Of a DNA stretch of 64,000 nucleotides, positions 51,053-62,775 are shown in pieces. The translations under genes were made by a program, and so were the position numbers. The stretch comes from Rosenbergiella gaditana. Its GTDB lineage: Bacteria > Pseudomonadota > Gammaproteobacteria > Enterobacterales > Enterobacteriaceae. How positions within the stretch are numbered: position 1 is the first letter of the stretch; every line of letters begins with the position of its first letter. Under the pieces are notes generated by a model that was given only the letters and a program-made list of their open reading frames with translations, searched no databases and was not told where the DNA came from. The stretch is from contig NZ_JABBFR010000009.1 of the NCBI RefSeq assembly GCF_018494065.1, positions 1 through 64,000 of the forward strand, given 5' to 3'.

Positions 51053-51229
51053 TTAGCTCTCATCCGCAGTTAAGCTACGGGCTTCATTTTCCAATAATAC
51101 CGGTATTCCCTCATGGATCGAAAAGGCTAACCTATCGGGTTTACAAATTAACTCTTGTTCTTGAGGATGGTAGTCAAGCTTACCGTGACACACAGGGCAT
51201 GCGACGATGCCCGCTAAACGATGATCCAT
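51053..51229 (-). CDS. ycaR: Trm112-family protein YcaR
   Basis: A 58-residue protein read from the minus strand between kdsB and lpxK, below usual ORF length cut-offs. It begins [18 protein letters not shown] and ends ARSLTADES, with the CPVC knuckle, ELICK and [14 protein letters not shown] motifs of the UPF0434/Trm112 family. GGAGG lies just before the ATG. Function in bacteria is unclear; it is conserved next to kdsB in E. coli. Confidence 0.95.
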   Translation of the reverse strand: MDHRLAGIVACPVCHGKLDYHPQEQELICKPDRLAFSIHEGIPVLLENEARSLTADES

Positions 51230-51261
51230 ACAACCTCCAAATGAATAAATGAAGTAAGCTG

Positions 51262-52272
51262 CTAACGGGTATTTCCACAGTTAGCAGTGGGTAGCAGTGC
51301 CAATATTTTATTGAGTAAAACCTCAGCGTCAGGTTGAGGAAATTGTGCCTCAACGGGCAAATACCACCAGTTATCTAAAGCAAAACCTCGGCATTTAACC
51401 GCGTCCTTCTCCGTCATCAGCAGAGCGTAGCCGGGGCCCGCTAATCCCGAGATGTCTTCAAAGGTGTAAGCATAGTGATCGTTAAAAGCATGCTCTCTCT
51501 CGGGCACAATACCTTTCGCGCGTAGGGTTGAGAAAAAACGTGGTGGATAGCCAATACCCGCCAAGGCCACTGAGGGTTTATCTGCCAAAGCTGCTAGCGG
51601 TTGCGCGCGCCCCGTAGCCAAATTGATCCACTGCCGTGGGACAAGACGCATGGGGATCTCTCCCGCTTTCGCTTCGCCCCCATTTGTGATGACCGCATCG
51701 ACGCTTGCTAAGCGTGAAGCCCGTTCACGCATCGGCCCCGCAGGAAGCCACCAGCCATTACCAAAACGTCTTTCACCGTCCACCACCACGATCTCAATAT
51801 CGCGCTGTAAGGCATAATGCTGTAAACCATCATCGGTGATAATGATCGAAATATCTTTATGTGCCTGCAGCAGGGCTTGAATCGCCTCGCTACGTTTCGG
51901 CGCGACGGCAACCGGAGCACCTGTCCGTTGATGAATGAGCACCGGCTCATCACCCGCTTGGGCGACAGGTGTATCCTTGCTCAGGAGTAAAGGATAATGC
52001 TGCGCTTTGCCGCCATAGCCCCGAGATACTACCGCAGGCGTGTAGCCGCGTTGTTGAAGCTGTTCGACTAACCAGATCACGACAGGCGTTTTACCATTTC
52101 CCCCTACAGTGAGGTTACCCACGACCACAACCGGAACGGGTGCTTTCCAGCTTTTCTTTAGCCCAGACCGATAGACAAAACGGATGCCAGCAGTGATAGC
52201 GCCATAGAGCCAGGAGAGTGGTAAAAGGAGTCTCCACCCTGCCGATTCACCACTCCATAAGCGCGCAATCAT
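51262..52272 (-). CDS. lpxK: Tetraacyldisaccharide 4'-kinase
   Basis: Phosphorylates the 4' position of lipid A disaccharide at the inner membrane. The 336-residue protein has an N-terminal membrane helix region ([12 protein letters not shown]) and Walker [15 protein letters not shown] (about 51-64). It ends with a tail ([11 protein letters not shown]) slightly longer than E. coli. Its ATG overlaps the msbA stop by four bases. In E. coli ycaQ follows lpxK; here ycaR is next after 32 bases. Confidence 0.97.
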   Translation of the reverse strand: MIARLWSGESAGWRLLLPLSWLYGAITAGIRFVYRSGLKKSWKAPVPVVVVGNLTVGGNGKTPVVIWLVEQLQQRGYTPAVVSRGYGGKAQHYPLLLSKDTPVAQAGDEPVLIHQRTGAPVAVAPKRSEAIQALLQAHKDISIIITDDGLQHYALQRDIEIVVVDGERRFGNGWWLPAGPMRERASRLASVDAVITNGGEAKAGEIPMRLVPRQWINLATGRAQPLAALADKPSVALAGIGYPPRFFSTLRAKGIVPEREHAFNDHYAYTFEDISGLAGPGYALLMTEKDAVKCRGFALDNWWYLPVEAQFPQPDAEVLLNKILALLPTANCGNTR

Positions 52273-54017
52273 TGTCCGAACTGGATACGATGGAGTTGCG
52301 CATAAGCACCCGCCTGTGCGAGAAGTTCTTGGTGCGTGCCGCGCTCAATGATTTGACCATCCTCTACCACCACAATCATATCGGCCTTCTCAATGGTTGA
52401 TAAACGGTGCGCAATAACCAATGAAGTGCGATTACGTTGTAATTCATCTAGGGCCGATTGGATCGCTCGTTCAGATTCAGTATCCAAGGCAGAGGTCGCT
52501 TCGTCCAAGATTAAGATTGGGCAATCGCGAAGCAGTGCACGTGCAATCGCGATACGCTGACGCTGACCACCCGATAGCAGCACCCCATTCTCACCAATCA
52601 CGGTATCTAATCCATTATCCATACGAGAAATAAAGTCCATGGCATGTGCCATTTTTGCGACGTTTTCGATATCTTCACGGCTGTATTGGTCAGATCGTGC
52701 ATACGCAATGTTGTTAGCAATGGTATCGTTAAAGAGATGTACATGCTGTGAAACTAACGCTACCTGGTTACGTAGTGACTGCAGCTTATAGTCAGTGATT
52801 TCATGGCCATCCAATAAAATTTGTCCCGATTGAATGTCATAAAAACGCGTTAATAAACTGGCCAAGGTCGATTTACCTGAGCCTGAACGCCCAACCAATG
52901 CCACAGTTTTACCCGCAGGCAATGTCAGATTGATATTTTTGAGCGCTGGTGTTTCACGGTCCGGATAGGTGAAGGTTACATTACGGAATTCGATATCACC
53001 CTGAGCACGCTGTGTGGTGCGTTGTCCATTATCCACTTCCTGCTCAGCATCAAGGATACTGAATAGCGTCTGACACGCTGCCATGCCTCGTTGGAACTGA
53101 GCATTAACGTTAGTTAATGATTTAAGTGGGCGCATTAACGAAACCATCGAAGTGAAGACTAAGGTAATGGTTCCAGCGGTTAAGGTATCCATCACTGCGG
53201 GGAAGCTGGCTGCATACAGGATAAACGCTAGCGCTAACGATGCAATTAATTGAATAATAGGATCGGAGATCGATGAAGCACTCACTAATTTCATGCCTTG
53301 CTGACGCATCCGATTACTGACCACAGCGAAGCGTTGCGTTTCAATCTCTTGGCCGCCGAAAATCAGCACTTCTTTATGGCCCTTGAGCATCTGCTCTGCA
53401 CTGGTCGTCACTTCACCCATGGTGTTTTGCATGGTTTTACTGATATTACGAAAACGCTTGGAGACTAAGCGAATCGTGAAGGAGACAATCGGCGCGAGCA
53501 AAATCAATATGAGTGAAAGTTGCCAGCTATAATAGAACATCAAAACGAATAAACCGATAATCGATGCACCTTCTCTCACCACCGTAACGAGCGCACTGGA
53601 TGATGAAGAGGCCACTTGCTCAGAATCATAGGTTATTCTGGAGAGGAGGGTTCCCGTGGATTGCTGGTCAAAAAAGGAGACTGGCATACTCATCATATGG
53701 CCGAATAAACTGCGACGCATGCGCATCACCACATTACCTGATACCCAAGAGATACAGTAACTGGAAACATAACTGGTGATACCGCGCATTAACATTAAGC
53801 CAACGACCGCTAATGGCATCCAAAGCAAGACTGATTTATCCGCTTTACCAAACCCATCATCAAGCAGAGGTTTAAGTAGCCATAACATCAAAGTATCCCC
53901 TACCGCATTAAGAATAAGGGCAACAGCAGCAATAAACAGTCCTGCTTTATGGGGGGCTATCATTGGCCAGAGACGACGAAACGTCTGCCACGTTGAGAGA
54001 TCTTTGTCTAAGTGCAT
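52269..54017 (-). CDS. msbA: Lipid A flippase ATP-binding/permease protein MsbA
   Basis: A homodimeric ABC exporter that flips core-lipid A across the inner membrane. 582 residues as in E. coli. Six hydrophobic segments span about residues 20-300, then the ATPase domain has Walker [10 protein letters not shown], the Q-loop region [12 protein letters not shown], signature [16 protein letters not shown] and Walker [13 protein letters not shown]. Confidence 0.98.
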   Translation of the reverse strand: MHLDKDLSTWQTFRRLWPMIAPHKAGLFIAAVALILNAVGDTLMLWLLKPLLDDGFGKADKSVLLWMPLAVVGLMLMRGITSYVSSYCISWVSGNVVMRMRRSLFGHMMSMPVSFFDQQSTGTLLSRITYDSEQVASSSSSALVTVVREGASIIGLFVLMFYYSWQLSLILILLAPIVSFTIRLVSKRFRNISKTMQNTMGEVTTSAEQMLKGHKEVLIFGGQEIETQRFAVVSNRMRQQGMKLVSASSISDPIIQLIASLALAFILYAASFPAVMDTLTAGTITLVFTSMVSLMRPLKSLTNVNAQFQRGMAACQTLFSILDAEQEVDNGQRTTQRAQGDIEFRNVTFTYPDRETPALKNINLTLPAGKTVALVGRSGSGKSTLASLLTRFYDIQSGQILLDGHEITDYKLQSLRNQVALVSQHVHLFNDTIANNIAYARSDQYSREDIENVAKMAHAMDFISRMDNGLDTVIGENGVLLSGGQRQRIAIARALLRDCPILILDEATSALDTESERAIQSALDELQRNRTSLVIAHRLSTIEKADMIVVVEDGQIIERGTHQELLAQAGAYAQLHRIQFGQ

Positions 54018-54051
54018 TATTTCTTCACGTTTTTTAACATTGACGGGTAGT

Positions 54052-56301
54052 TTACCGGTAATCGGGTTTTACACCAAACCATTGATGGTACCATCGGGGT
54101 GAAATTTGATCACGAAATTGTAAAATTTCAAAAGTGTCTGCTTTCACACGTAACGAGAGTTGTCCTGATTGCGCGGTATCAAGCCACTGTACCCCTTGAT
54201 CTTGATAGCGTTTTACCACGGTTTTCGCGGGTAAACGCCACGCGTTGTATCTCGCCACTGCGGCCATTGCTAAATCAGGCTTGAACTTTCTTAATAATAA
54301 CGAACTTGAAGAGGTACGGCTCCCATGATGCGGGACTTGCAACCAGGTAACCGCTAACCCTGCTCTCTCTAAGATGACTAACTGCTGCTCTGCTTTTTTC
54401 TCAAGATCTCCGGTTAATAACAGATGGTGTTGACCATCGCTAATATACACGACACAAGAGTCATTATTTTGACCCGATGTCTGGTCGTTTTCTGGCCAGA
54501 GCACCCGGATTGTCAAGCGCCGCCACTGCCAACTTTCGCCACGCTTACACGTTAAGCGACCCGCATAAGGATAAGCGGTTCTCACCGAGAGGCTGGGCCA
54601 TACCTTTTTGATACTGTCTAACCCTCCTACATGATCGCTGTGACGGTGGCTAATAATCGCCGCAATGGGTGTGATCTGCTGGTCAATCAGCCAGGGGACG
54701 ATAACCCGCTCCCCTGCATCTGCGGTTTGCCAGCGATTACCGGTATCATAAATGATCCCTTCCCCTTGTTGGCTAACGATCACCGCTAATCCATGCCCTA
54801 CATCCAGCATATCAACTCGCCACACTATCTCTGAGGGGTGTAGACGCCAACTGGCTACACTTAGGGCTAAGGCACTAATACTCAGTGGATAATATCGCCA
54901 TCCTTTAATACGCCATATGATAAGACCTCCCCACACGCTAATCGCCATTAAGGGGGCAGCAGCAAGATAATGCCACCCCTCTCCTTGCATCCTTAACACT
55001 CGGAATAACATGCTATACAGACTGTCATGTATAAGCAGTAATCCAATGATGAGAAATGTTGGCCAAGGAATGGTCAACAAAAAGGAGAGCGGTAATATTG
55101 CTACACTTACAAGGGGGATGGCGACGATGTTTGCGCCCAACGAGGTAAAACTTGCCCCATGAAAGAAAAATATCTGTACAGGAAGTAATAAGAGCATAAT
55201 GCCCAACTGTAAATGCAGTAAGCGCACAATAGCGTATCTTTTACCTTGACGATAAGTAGGCGGTAAAGGAAACCATTGATACCAAATTAATAGGGCAAAA
55301 ACAGCTAATACCGACAGCCATAAGCTATCCGATAAAATCATAATTGGGTTGAGCGTTAATAAACAGGCAACACAGAGTGAAAGAATATGGAAGCTTGAAA
55401 GATTGATCGAAAAACTTTTTGCAATGAGCCAAAACGTTAACGCAAACATCGCGCGCATTGCCGAGGGTTGCGCGCCAGAAAGATAACAGTAGAAACCGCT
55501 CGCTAGCCATCCTCCCGCTTCAGCCACCCTTATCTGCATTAACCGTAACGGTAGCACCGCTAAGACAAGCGTTAAGCTTCGGCGAGTCAATAAAAAAATT
55601 AAACCAATATGCATACCTGAAATCGCCATTAAATGGCCGATTCCTGTTTCACGAAATAGTCGACTTGCCTCTGCAGGAATATGATCTCGCAAACCAAAGA
55701 CTAAGGCACGCGAGATACCTTGCCAAGGGGAGCTAGCACTCTGTTGCATGAAGACCGTATCAAGTTTATGCCGAAGGGAACACGTAGCATCTATTAGCTG
55801 TTGGTCGATGATCTTTCCAGTAAACGGGGCATCTTTGGCCAGTGCATTGCGCTGACTATCGTACCCCCCTTCGTTAAGCAAGCTATGCACGGGTCGTATA
55901 CGTAAGATCATTCGCCAACGTTGACCGACACAATAGTCACTTGCCACAGTTTGGTTGATCCACACGTCATACGCAGGAAACTGTAATTGCCCCGCGACCT
56001 TTTTCAGGCTCACTTTCGTTCTGCCGGTCAAAGTATGGTGTTCAGAGATGACCACTTCTGCACTGAGTCGCTGTTCACCCCATGCATTAATTTTCGTCAC
56101 CATCGAGTGTGCCACCCATTGGCCATAGACAAAAAAGAGTAAGGTAATTCCCAAGTAGTGCCAATAACGTGACCGGCTTCGGCCGAATAGTAATCCCATC
56201 ATTACTATCCCTAACATTAAGGGAACTTCAATGATCTGAGCCATAAATATCAATGGCTGACAAGCCAGTATTAGCAGTCGTGCATAAGCAAGTAATTGCA
56301 T
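54052..56301 (-). CDS. comEC: ComEC/Rec2-family DNA uptake channel (YcaI)
   Basis: A 749-residue polytopic membrane protein. It has an N-terminal DUF4131 region ([28 protein letters not shown]), the competence domain starting [17 protein letters not shown] with many hydrophobic helices, and a C-terminal metallo-beta-lactamase domain ([50 protein letters not shown]). ComEC imports single-stranded DNA in competent bacteria. The start at 56301 gives a length near E. coli YcaI (754); the frame is open to 56364. All zinc-site residues look intact. Confidence 0.93.
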   Translation of the reverse strand: MQLLAYARLLILACQPLIFMAQIIEVPLMLGIVMMGLLFGRSRSRYWHYLGITLLFFVYGQWVAHSMVTKINAWGEQRLSAEVVISEHHTLTGRTKVSLKKVAGQLQFPAYDVWINQTVASDYCVGQRWRMILRIRPVHSLLNEGGYDSQRNALAKDAPFTGKIIDQQLIDATCSLRHKLDTVFMQQSASSPWQGISRALVFGLRDHIPAEASRLFRETGIGHLMAISGMHIGLIFLLTRRSLTLVLAVLPLRLMQIRVAEAGGWLASGFYCYLSGAQPSAMRAMFALTFWLIAKSFSINLSSFHILSLCVACLLTLNPIMILSDSLWLSVLAVFALLIWYQWFPLPPTYRQGKRYAIVRLLHLQLGIMLLLLPVQIFFFHGASFTSLGANIVAIPLVSVAILPLSFLLTIPWPTFLIIGLLLIHDSLYSMLFRVLRMQGEGWHYLAAAPLMAISVWGGLIIWRIKGWRYYPLSISALALSVASWRLHPSEIVWRVDMLDVGHGLAVIVSQQGEGIIYDTGNRWQTADAGERVIVPWLIDQQITPIAAIISHRHSDHVGGLDSIKKVWPSLSVRTAYPYAGRLTCKRGESWQWRRLTIRVLWPENDQTSGQNNDSCVVYISDGQHHLLLTGDLEKKAEQQLVILERAGLAVTWLQVPHHGSRTSSSSLLLRKFKPDLAMAAVARYNAWRLPAKTVVKRYQDQGVQWLDTAQSGQLSLRVKADTFEILQFRDQISPRWYHQWFGVKPDYR

Positions 56302-56439
56302 AGTCTCTCTGCCTAAAAGTGGGCAGATTACACCAATGATATTTTGCGAGAACTCGCTATACAATTTACTGTGAGCGTCTTGGGAAGGTAATCAATCAGA
56401 AAAGAAACGAGGACAAAAAGTTGTGAGAAGTGATAAAAC

Positions 56440-56462
56440 AAAAACGATATCTTACGATACCG
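56440..56462 (-). terminator. Terminator after ihfB
   Basis: CGGTATC-GTAA-GATATCG stem (one G-T pair) followed on the minus strand by TTTTTG. Confidence 0.75.
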
Positions 56463-56483
56463 TCTTTTTAAAACTGCACTTTT

Positions 56484-56768
56484 CTAGCTTGGAAGATTAG
56501 CTCTGTCGCGAAGCTCTTTACCCGGTTTGAAATGTGGCACATATTTTCCTTCCAGCTCCACTTTCTCACCCGTTTTAGGATTTCGACCAACACGTGGGGC
56601 ACGGTAATGCAAAGAGAAGCTACCAAAGCCACGTATTTCAATACGGTCTCCCTGCGCTAGGGTGGAAGCCATATATTCCAGCATCTCTTTAACAGCATCT
56701 TCAACAGCTTTTGCAGGGATTTGTGTCTGCTGGGCTGCGAGGCGTTCAATCAGTTCAGATTTAGTCAT
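56484..56768 (-). CDS. ihfB: Integration host factor subunit beta
   Basis: A 94-residue nucleoid protein that pairs with IhfA and sharply bends DNA. It shows the HU/IHF fold: [11 protein letters not shown] start, [20 protein letters not shown], the intercalating-proline arm region [12 protein letters not shown], and [15 protein letters not shown] lies just upstream of the ATG. Lies between rpsA and comEC as in E. coli. Confidence 0.98.
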   Translation of the reverse strand: MTKSELIERLAAQQTQIPAKAVEDAVKEMLEYMASTLAQGDRIEIRGFGSFSLHYRAPRVGRNPKTGEKVELEGKYVPHFKPGKELRDRANLPS

Positions 56769-56805
56769 TAATCCTCCGGAAATATCCTGTAAAGAAAGAC
56801 AGTTT

Positions 56806-56864
56806 TAAAAAAAGCCAAGAGTGCGGACACCCTTGGCTAGTTGGAGGGATGTCACCATCCCTCT
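56806..56864 (-). terminator. Tandem hairpins between rpsA and ihfB
   Basis: In the direction of rpsA transcription the first hairpin is GAGGGATG/CATCCCTC (56843-56863). The second is AGCCAAG-GTG/CAC-CTTGGCT (56813-56838), followed by a seven-T run at 56806-56812. The second is a typical intrinsic terminator; the first has no T run. Confidence 0.85.
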
Positions 56865-56872
56865 ATTGGCAA

Positions 56873-58549
56873 TTACTCGCCTTTAGCTGCTTTAAATGCT
56901 TCAGCCATTGCGTTAGAGAAGGTGCTTTCATCTTGTTGCTTGTTATTCACAGCAGCAACAGCATCTTTCTCATCAGCTTCGTCTTTAGCACGTACAGACA
57001 AGGTTACAACACGGTTTTTACGGTCAACACCGGTGAATTTCGCTTCAACGTCATCACCAACATTAAGTACCAGAGTTGCATCTTCAACGCGGTCACGTGA
57101 AGCTTCTGAAGCACGTAAGTAACCTTCAACACCGTCAGCCAGTTCAACAGTTGCGCCTTTAGCGTCGACTGCAGTCACTTTACCGTTAACGATAACGCCT
57201 TTCTTGTTCAGCGCAACGTAGTTGTTGAATGGATCTTCAGCCAGTTGTTTCACGCCTAAAGAGATACGCTCACGCTCAGCATCAACTTGCAGAACTACTG
57301 CAGCAATTTCGTCGCCTTTCTTGTATTCACGAACGGCTTCTTCGCCAGTTGCGTTCCAAGAAATGTCAGACAGGTGAACCAGACCATCGATTCCGCCGTC
57401 AAGACCGATGAAGATACCGAAGTCAGTGATTGACTTGATTTTACCTTCAACGCGATCGCCTTTGTTGTGAGTTTCTGCGAAGTGCTGCCATGGGTTAGAT
57501 TTACATTGCTTCAGACCCAAGGAGATACGACGACGCTCTTCGTCAATGTCCAGAACCATGACTTCAACCACATCACCTACGTTTACAACTTTAGATGGGT
57601 GGATGTTTTTGTTGGTCCAATCCATTTCAGAAACGTGTACCAGACCTTCAACGCCTTCTTCGATTTCTACGAAGCAGCCGTAATCAGTCAGGTTAGTTAC
57701 ACGACCCGTCAGCTTGGTGCTTTCTGGGTAACGCTTAGCGATAGCAACCCATGGATCTTCGCCCAGTTGTTTCAGACCCAGTGATACGCGAGTACGCTCA
57801 CGGTCAAACTTCAGGACTTTAACATTGATTTCGTCACCAACATTCACGATCTCGCTTGGGTGCTTAACGCGCTTCCAAGCCATATCAGTGATGTGCAGCA
57901 GGCCGTCAACGCCACCTAAATCAACGAATGCACCGTAGTCAGTCAGGTTCTTAACGATACCTTTAACTTCCATGCCTTCTTGTAGGTTTTCCAGCAATTG
58001 ATCACGTTCTGCACTGTTCTCAGACTCGATCACCGCGCGGCGAGAAACCACGACGTTGTTACGTTTCTGATCCAGTTTGATGACTTTAAATTCTAACTCT
58101 TTGCCTTCAAGGTGCAGAGTATCGCGAACCGGACGAACGTCAACCAGTGAACCTGGTAGGAACGCACGAATACCGTTCAGCTCAACAGTGAAGCCGCCCT
58201 TGACTTTGCCGTTGATAACACCGGTAACAGTTTCAGCATCTTCGTAAGCTTTTTCCAGCGTGATCCAAGCTTCGTGACGCTTAGCTTTCTCACGGGACAG
58301 CAGGGTTTCACCGAAGCCGTCTTCTACTGCGTCCAGCGCAACATCAACTTCGTCGCCAACCTGGATTTCCAGTTCGCCAGCTGCGTTTTTGAATTGCTCT
58401 GCAGGAATTGCAGATTCAGATTTCAGGCCCGCATCAACTAGAACGATGTCTTTGTCGATAGAGACAACTACACCACGAACGATGGAACCCGGACGGGTTT
58501 CGATTTCTTTCAGGGACTCTTCAAAGAGTTGAGCAAAAGATTCAGTCAT
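56873..58549 (-). CDS. rpsA: 30S ribosomal protein S1
   Basis: Binds mRNA on the 30S subunit and helps start translation. 558 residues with six S1 (OB-fold) repeats, the first two for ribosome binding and the last four for RNA, as in the near-repeated blocks [41 protein letters not shown] and [21 protein letters not shown]. Almost identical to E. coli until the C-terminal tail. The start at 58549 ([13 protein letters not shown]) lacks a clear Shine-Dalgarno sequence. This is known for E. coli rpsA, which is autoregulated through leader structure; a CCATT..AATGG hairpin lies in this leader. Confidence 0.99.
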   Translation of the reverse strand: MTESFAQLFEESLKEIETRPGSIVRGVVVSIDKDIVLVDAGLKSESAIPAEQFKNAAGELEIQVGDEVDVALDAVEDGFGETLLSREKAKRHEAWITLEKAYEDAETVTGVINGKVKGGFTVELNGIRAFLPGSLVDVRPVRDTLHLEGKELEFKVIKLDQKRNNVVVSRRAVIESENSAERDQLLENLQEGMEVKGIVKNLTDYGAFVDLGGVDGLLHITDMAWKRVKHPSEIVNVGDEINVKVLKFDRERTRVSLGLKQLGEDPWVAIAKRYPESTKLTGRVTNLTDYGCFVEIEEGVEGLVHVSEMDWTNKNIHPSKVVNVGDVVEVMVLDIDEERRRISLGLKQCKSNPWQHFAETHNKGDRVEGKIKSITDFGIFIGLDGGIDGLVHLSDISWNATGEEAVREYKKGDEIAAVVLQVDAERERISLGVKQLAEDPFNNYVALNKKGVIVNGKVTAVDAKGATVELADGVEGYLRASEASRDRVEDATLVLNVGDDVEAKFTGVDRKNRVVTLSVRAKDEADEKDAVAAVNNKQQDESTFSNAMAEAFKAAKGE

Positions 58550-58683
58550 ATTGATAATCTTAGGATTCTTCAATTTAACGTCCATTGGACTTCATGTCTA
58601 ATGGGGTTGTTTAACATTCTTCACACCATCCATGGAATGAAGCTACAGCATTCTAATCATTTTAGCACAATTACATGCCGAAG

Positions 58684-59358
58684 TTAGGCAATTTTTTTTT
58701 GAATATATTCAAGGGCAATTGTGGTCACTTTGTCGATATCAATTCCAGTGGAATCAATAACTAATGCATCATCGGCTGGAACCAAGGGTGCAACGGCACG
58801 ATTTCGGTCGCGATCATCACGCTCTACCGTCTCGGCTAATAGGCGCTCAAAGTTAACATCTACACCCGCTTGCTGCAACTGCTGCTGCCGACGTTCTGCG
58901 CGTTCTTCAGCACTGGCATCAAGGAAAATTTTTACCGGAGCGTCGGGAAAAACGACGGTGCCCATATCACGTCCGTCCGCAATCAACCCCGGTAACTCGC
59001 GGAAATTGCGCTGTCTGCGCAATAGAGCTTCCCTAACGCGAGGAAATGCCGCTACTTTTGAAGCCGTATTACTGACTTCTTGAGTACGTATTGCTGCGGT
59101 CACCTCTTCGCCTTCTAAGATGACTTGGCTGCGGTGCTGTTCGACTACAAACTTAACATCAAGATGCGCCGCCAGAGGGACTAGAGCTTCTTCTTGGGTA
59201 ATATCAACTTGATGATGCAGTGCGGCTAACGCTAAGACTCGGTAGATCGCACCTGAATCTAACAGATGCCATGATAACTGTTCAGCCAAGGCTTTACTCA
59301 GTGTGCCTTTACCTGCACCGCTTGGACCATCGATTGTAATGACGGGAATGGTAGTCAT
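58684..59358 (-). CDS. cmk: Cytidylate kinase
   Basis: Phosphorylates CMP and dCMP with ATP. The 224-residue protein has the P-loop [20 protein letters not shown] at its start, [13 protein letters not shown] and [14 protein letters not shown]. It precedes rpsA in the same direction with 134 bases between them, as in E. coli. Confidence 0.97.
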   Translation of the reverse strand: MTTIPVITIDGPSGAGKGTLSKALAEQLSWHLLDSGAIYRVLALAALHHQVDITQEEALVPLAAHLDVKFVVEQHRSQVILEGEEVTAAIRTQEVSNTASKVAAFPRVREALLRRQRNFRELPGLIADGRDMGTVVFPDAPVKIFLDASAEERAERRQQQLQQAGVDVNFERLLAETVERDDRDRNRAVAPLVPADDALVIDSTGIDIDKVTTIALEYIQKKIA

Positions 59359-59527
59359 CCCTTACTCCTTACTGCTTGGCAATAAAATCCCACAAGTATA
59401 CCTGATTCGAGGTGTAAACAGTACCCTCTGTCGGTAGGGTGACTTGCACAACGCACAAGCTTGTCTACACTTAATGTTGTGAAAAACAAACGATAATCAT
59501 AGAGATAAGCTATCTAGGAGGCGAGTT

Positions 59528-59719
59528 ATGGCAGGTCATCCCCCGTATCCCCGTAAGGCATGGATTATTGAGGTTTCAGATGGTCAAGGTGAAGACAAAG
59601 TGGGTCACTACGAATTGAGAGCCGATCACCCATATCCTGACACCCTGATTAGTCAGCACACTACACGTCAAGACGCAGAAGATGCGAAAGAGCGTTATGT
59701 AAGCGAAGATAAGAAATAA
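59528..59719 (+). CDS. Small protein of unknown function, 63 residues
   Basis: I do not recognise this protein. It is soluble, charged and without a signal peptide or membrane segment: MAGHPPYPRKAWIIEVSDG at the start, many Asp/Glu/Lys/His residues, and a C-terminal half that looks helical (RQDAEDAKERYVSEDKK). The reality of the gene rests on a perfect AGGAGG at proper spacing, a strong terminator 5 bases after the stop, and a location in its own plus-strand unit between cmk and a pseudogene. E. coli has ycaL in this gap on the other strand. The fold could be a small alpha/beta domain with the pattern WIIEV...YELRA, but that is a guess. Confidence 0.75.
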   Translation: MAGHPPYPRKAWIIEVSDGQGEDKVGHYELRADHPYPDTLISQHTTRQDAEDAKERYVSEDKK

Positions 59720-59724
59720 TCGAT

Positions 59725-59755
59725 AGGCCATGGCGGACTTTACCATGGCCTTTTT
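59725..59755 (+). terminator. Terminator after the 63-residue gene
   Basis: AGGCCATGG/CCATGGCCT stem (59725-59751) with 9-base loop followed by TTTTT. The end of the convergent pseudogene is three bases away. Confidence 0.88.
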
Positions 59756-59757
59756 CG

Positions 59758-61377
59758 TTAGTGCTTACGGATATACATATCCTGCGTTTTATAGAAGCTC
59801 AACCGGTTGACTGACACGCCACCCACCCAAGGTTTCACTAGGATATTTTGCACATAGTAATAAAGGGGTATGGCCGGCACTTCTTTACTTAAAATATCTA
59901 ACGCTTGTTGATAATCCGCTTTGGCTTTTACCGGATCACTCTCAGCTGCCGCCGCATTGACGAGTTTATCGTAATCCGCGTTACTGTATTTGCCATCATT
60001 TTGCGTGTTACCGGTCATAAAGTTATTTAAGAACGAAGGCGGCGCATCATAATCGGCGAGCCAAGATTGACGAATCAGTTGGAAATCGCCGCTATGTTGA
60101 GTCTGAATAAGCGTCTTCCACTCTTGATTACGCATCGTGATCTGTGCGCCCAAATTCTTTTTCCACATCGAGCTTAAGGCAATCGCAATTTTTAAATGAT
60201 CTTGAGAGGTATTATAAAGCAGCTCTGCTTTTAACGGCTTATCGGCGCTAAAGCCAGCTTCTGCCAATAATTTCTTCGCTTGGGCGATACGCTGGGCAGG
60301 CGTCCATTTTGCAATCTCAGTAGGTTGATAGGTCTCTCCGCCAATCTGTAAAGGCATCAGCGTCCAAGCCGGTTTCTGCCCCATACCCAAAATCTTATCG
60401 GTGATGATCGATTTATCGACGGCTAAATTGAGCGCCATGCGCACGCGTGGGTCGTTAAACGGCGCCTTATTCATATTGAACCAATATTCATAGACGCCCA
60501 GCAGTGGTGTTTGTTTGATTTGCTCAGGGATCGTTTTCTTAATCTGCGCAAAATTGACGGTAGGAATGGTATCCGTAATATCAATCTCGCCGCTTTGGTA
60601 ACGGTTTAACGTTGCTGAAGGTTCAGCAATGGGCAGATAGGTCACTTGGTTAATAACGGTCGCCTTATTGTTCCAATAATGCGGATTACGGACGGAGACG
60701 AAGCGTTCGTTTATCACCCACTTATTCGGTTTAAAAGCACCACTGACCACAATGTTGGCAGGTTGAGTCCATTGATCACCGAATTGGGCAACAACCTTTT
60801 TATTTACTGGGAAAAAACTGGGTGAGGCTGCTGCCTGTAAAAACCACGAAACGGGCTGAGAAAGTGTGACTTGGAAAGTCTGCGGATCGATTGCTTTCAC
60901 GCCTATAGCTGAAGGGGGAAGCTTACCACTCATCACCGCGTCAGCATTCAGCAGATGCACGGCGCTAATATAAGATTGATAAGGCGAGGCCGTTTTCGGA
61001 TCAGCCAAACGTTGCCAACTGTAAACTAAATCGTCGGCGGTAATAGGCTGACCATTCGACCACGTGATCCCAGGGCGTAAATGGAAGGTCCAGACTTTAT
61101 TATCTTGATTGTCCCACTTCTCCGCTAATTCTGGATGCACCTTCCCTTCGCTGTCTAAGGCCACGACTCCTGCAAAGCTATCGAGAATAATATTAAAGGC
61201 TTCGTTACTCTAAGCCAGTTGCGGATCGAGCGTAGCAGGATCCGAACCATTTCCCCGCGTAATCTGTTGCTGGTCTGCGAGTGTCGTCCCCGCCGGCACA
61301 ACCGCCGCTTGGGCCATCGTGAGCGTACCCAGTCCTAGTAGTGCCATCATTGACATAGAGAGCATTTTACGTTGCAT
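59758..61377 (-). pseudogene. Oligopeptide-binding protein (OppA/MppA family) gene with an in-frame amber codon
   Basis: A periplasmic peptide-binding protein of ABC transporters (SBP_bac_5). Translation starts at 61377 with GAGG upstream, a signal peptide MQRKMLSMSMMALLGLGTL...AQA, then VPAGTTLADQQQITRGNG and SDPATLDPQLA. A TAG at 61210-61212 then stops the frame after 55 codons. The same frame continues without any shift for 484 codons: SNEAFNIILDSFAGVVAL, KWDNQDNKVWTFHLRPG, NQEWKTLIQ and the family C-terminus MYIRKH. The amber replaces a residue aligned with Glu in E. coli OppA as I recall it; CAG or GAG would restore it. Otherwise the gene is intact, so the change looks recent, or it could be read through, or be a sequence error. 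No transporter genes are adjacent. E. coli carries ycaL in this slot. Confidence 0.88.
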
Positions 61378-61400
61378 TATTAACCTCATCACCTGTAAGC

Positions 61401-61428
61401 AAAAAAAAGCGAGCTTAAACGCTCGCTT
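61401..61428 (-). terminator. Terminator after aroA
   Basis: AAGCGAGC/GCTCGCTT stem with TTAAAC-type loop, followed on the minus strand by a run of Ts. Confidence 0.9.
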
Positions 61429-61434
61429 GAATAA

Positions 61435-62718
61435 TTATGAGAACTGGCTGATCGACTTGAGTCGGTCAAAATAATCAGGGAATGTCTTCGCCGTACAACC
61501 CGGGTCGAGAATCGTAACCGGCGTATCGGAGAGTGCCACCAAAGAGAAGCACATTGCCATGCGGTGGTCGTTATAGGTCCCAATTTCAGCATGCTGTAAC
61601 TGACTTGGAGGGGTGATAGTGATGTAATCTTCCCCTTCAATGACTTCTGCCCCGACTTTACGCAATTCTGTCGCCATCGCAAACAAACGGTCGGTTTCTT
61701 TCACCCGCCAGTTATAGATATTGGTCATAGTGGTGGTACCTTGCGCAAAGAGCGCGGCTGTGGCAATCGTCATTGCCGCATCGGGGATATGGTTCATGTC
61801 CATCGTGATAGCCTGTAAGGGCGCGCCGGTACAAGCGATGAAGTCATCCCCCCATTCGACGGTTGCGCCCATTTTCTCAAGCACCTCGGCGAACTTCACA
61901 TCACCCTGCACACTGTTACGGCCAATGCCGGTAACTTTGACCGTTCCGCCACGAATTGCGGCAGCCGCTAAGAAATAGGACGCCGAAGAGGCATCACCTT
62001 CTACCAAAATTTCACCCGGCGCTTGGTACTGTTGTTGACCTTGTACGATAAAGCGTTGGTAATCTTGGTTCTCGACTGTTACGCCGAACGACGCCATTAA
62101 ATCGAGCGTGATATCGATATAGGGTTTGGAGACCAACTCACCCTTAATGGTAATCACCGTTTCGCCTTGCGTTAACGGCGCTGCCATAAGGAGTGAGGTC
62201 AAAAACTGGCTGGATACCGATCCATCAACACTAAGGTTACCGCCCTTGAAACCGCCCTGCAGGCGGATAGGTGGGTAGTGCTTATTTTCTAGATAAGAGA
62301 TCGTCGCACAGCCTTCGCGTAAGGCGTCGACTAGGTGACCAATCGGTCGCTCTTTCATTCTCGGCTCGCCGGTTAACACGATATCGTTTTCAGCAAGAGA
62401 AAGCGCTGCGGCTAAAGGGCGAATAGCTGTTCCCGCATTCCCCAAAAATAGCTCCAATGGTTCATGACTCTGCAATGGACCACCGATCCCAACTACCGTA
62501 CAAACGGTGCGATCATCTGAAAGTTGATAATCCACCCCCAGTGCGGTCAATGCCGTTAACATATGACGGATATCGTCACTATCTAGCAAGTTAGTCAGGC
62601 GTGTGGTGCCCTGTGCCATCGCAGCCAGAAGCAGTGCACGGTTGGAAACGCTCTTGGAACCCGGAAGGTTTACTGTCCCGCTAACGTGGGAGATAGGTTG
62701 TAAAGTCAAAGATTGCAT
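61435..62718 (-). CDS. aroA: 3-phosphoshikimate 1-carboxyvinyltransferase (EPSP synthase)
   Basis: Joins phosphoenolpyruvate and shikimate-3-phosphate in aromatic amino acid synthesis. 427 residues as in E. coli. Shown by [18 protein letters not shown] (substrate-binding Lys 22), the PEP-site [13 protein letters not shown] (about 90-102), and [18 protein letters not shown]. It is the class I (plant/enterobacterial) type. Follows serC after 57 bases as part of the known serC-aroA operon. Confidence 0.98.
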   Translation of the reverse strand: MQSLTLQPISHVSGTVNLPGSKSVSNRALLLAAMAQGTTRLTNLLDSDDIRHMLTALTALGVDYQLSDDRTVCTVVGIGGPLQSHEPLELFLGNAGTAIRPLAAALSLAENDIVLTGEPRMKERPIGHLVDALREGCATISYLENKHYPPIRLQGGFKGGNLSVDGSVSSQFLTSLLMAAPLTQGETVITIKGELVSKPYIDITLDLMASFGVTVENQDYQRFIVQGQQQYQAPGEILVEGDASSASYFLAAAAIRGGTVKVTGIGRNSVQGDVKFAEVLEKMGATVEWGDDFIACTGAPLQAITMDMNHIPDAAMTIATAALFAQGTTTMTNIYNWRVKETDRLFAMATELRKVGAEVIEGEDYITITPPSQLQHAEIGTYNDHRMAMCFSLVALSDTPVTILDPGCTAKTFPDYFDRLKSISQFS

Positions 62719-62735
62719 TAAGATACTCGTATTGC

Positions 62736-62763
62736 CACTTTCCCCGCTTGCGAAGGGAAAGTG
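62736..62763 (-). other. Hairpin in the serC-aroA gap
   Basis: CACTTTCCC/GGGAAAGTG perfect 9-pair stem with 10-base loop, without a T run. It may act as a partial attenuator or protect the serC part of the transcript. Confidence 0.5.
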
Positions 62764-62775
62764 TGATGTTAAAAA

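Noticed and set aside
59758..61164. Separate 468-residue protein starting with GTG after the amber codon
   Set aside because: It would lack a signal peptide and has no ribosome binding site; the frame is plainly the rest of the gene starting at 61377.
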